Positions 5,274-5,670 of a stretch of 5,670 bases of DNA are shown piece after piece; within the stretch, counting starts at the first letter, position 1, and every line of letters begins with the position of its first letter. The DNA comes from Gammaproteobacteria bacterium (GTDB lineage: Bacteria > Pseudomonadota > Gammaproteobacteria > SZUA-229): positions 1-5,670 of the forward strand of contig JAOUQA010000154.1 in the NCBI GenBank assembly GCA_029879605.1. The letters run 5' to 3'. The position numbers were made by a program, and so were the translations under genes. The notes under the pieces were generated by a model that worked only from the letters and a program-made list of their open reading frames with translations, did not search any database and was not told where the DNA came from.

Positions 5274-5670
5274 TCAGCGATCAATATTCTGCTGCAGCCA
5301 GAGCTCGAGTGCCGCCAGGTGCCAGAGCTTGCTGCCCTGCAGGCGGGTAAAATAGTCCTCAGGATTCTTCAGTAGCTTTTCAACATAGGCAGGATTGAAC
5401 AGGCCGCGTTTTCTGGCGGCATCACAAAACAGGATATCTTTCATGAACTCAAGAAACTCGCCACGCACGTACTTCAGAGCCGGCATCGGGAAGTAGGCCT
5501 TGCTGCGGTTAACTACACTATCGGGCAGGAAACCACGTGACATCTCCTTGAGTACATGCTTGCCGCCGTTCGGCAGCTTCATCTCCGGCGGCATGGTTGC
5601 AGCCAGCTCGATCAGGTTCTGGTCGAGAAACGGTACACGCGCCTCCAGACCCCAGGCCATGGTCATGTTG
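5274..5670 (-). CDS. asnO: Asparagine-synthase-family amidotransferase, NAGGN type (3' part only)
   Basis: The last 131 codons and stop of a gene that enters from the right edge. Seen: NMTMAWGLEARVPFLDQ, the conserved end of the asparagine synthase ATP-binding domain; then KLPNGGKHVLKE, AYFPMPALKYVRG, RGLFNPAYVEKLL and GSKLWHLAALELWLQQNID. The combination FPxPALKY-RG with GLF-P-YVE-LL and GSKLW-LA-LELWLQ is what I know from the amidotransferase that converts N-acetylglutaminylglutamine to its amide (AsnO with Ngg in Sinorhizobium and Pseudomonas), a cytoplasmic compatible solute made under osmotic stress. Full proteins have close to 590 residues, with the glutaminase domain at the N-terminus, outside the window. 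The usual partner gene ngg is not downstream here; it may lie upstream off the edge. The terminal codons (LQQNID) belong to the 21-base direct repeat. G+C (54%) is higher than in the following genes. An ordinary AsnB is the alternative. Confidence 0.85.
   Translation of the reverse strand, partial: NMTMAWGLEARVPFLDQNLIELAATMPPEMKLPNGGKHVLKEMSRGFLPDSVVNRSKAYFPMPALKYVRGEFLEFMKDILFCDAARKRGLFNPAYVEKLLKNPEDYFTRLQGSKLWHLAALELWLQQNIDR
5279..5299. repeat. Direct repeat, amidotransferase-side copy
   Basis: It matches 281-301 at 20 of 21 positions, the first 18 identical, in the same orientation. This copy lies wholly inside the coding sequence at the 3' end of the amidotransferase gene, leaving only one codon and the stop beyond it. 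Gene 3' ends are frequent targets of site-specific integration, which rebuilds the gene end at one junction. No recombinase gene is seen between the copies. Confidence 0.65.

Overview
The window looks like a piece of a gammaproteobacterial chromosome of moderate G+C. Hand counts give 54% for the six lines covering 5281-5640 and 40-45% for three lines sampled in the middle. Every supported gene is on the minus strand, so transcription runs from high to low coordinates. The gene families (Grx4, an AsnO-type amidotransferase, exported rhodanese, DUF302 and TlpA proteins) are typical of Gammaproteobacteria. A sulfur-oxidising lineage is a guess from the exported thiol and sulfur proteins, not something the window proves.

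Layout in transcription order: (1) 5274-5670, the last 131 codons of an asparagine-synthase-family amidotransferase of the N-acetylglutaminylglutamine amide (NAGGN) osmolyte type. (2) 4738-5169, an exported single-domain rhodanese with a plausible promoter in front, followed after 42 bases by (3) 2875-4695, a membrane sensor with a periplasmic domain, HAMP and PAS, whose C-terminal domain is not a kinase, cyclase or chemotaxis output. (4) A 263-base gap with a long-spaced inverted repeat around a weak promoter candidate. (5) 2459-2611, a 50-codon membrane microprotein gene with its own ribosome binding site. (6) 966-2426, an exported protein with two DUF302-like repeats and three pairs of cysteines. 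(7) 382-882, an exported TlpA/ResA-type thioredoxin, separated from (6) by a strong hairpin. (8) A 225-base gap, then the first 52 codons of the monothiol glutaredoxin gene grxD (1-156).

Genes 2-7 look like one functional unit: a membrane sensor plus three exported proteins that all rely on cysteines, and a small membrane protein. My reading is an envelope thiol or sulfur-handling module flanked by two housekeeping-type genes. The whole module sits between two copies of a 21-base direct repeat (20 of 21 identical). One copy is the 3' end of the amidotransferase gene and the other lies 4998 bases away, just upstream of grxD. This suggests that the module was inserted at, or can recombine across, this site. 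No integrase or transposase is visible.
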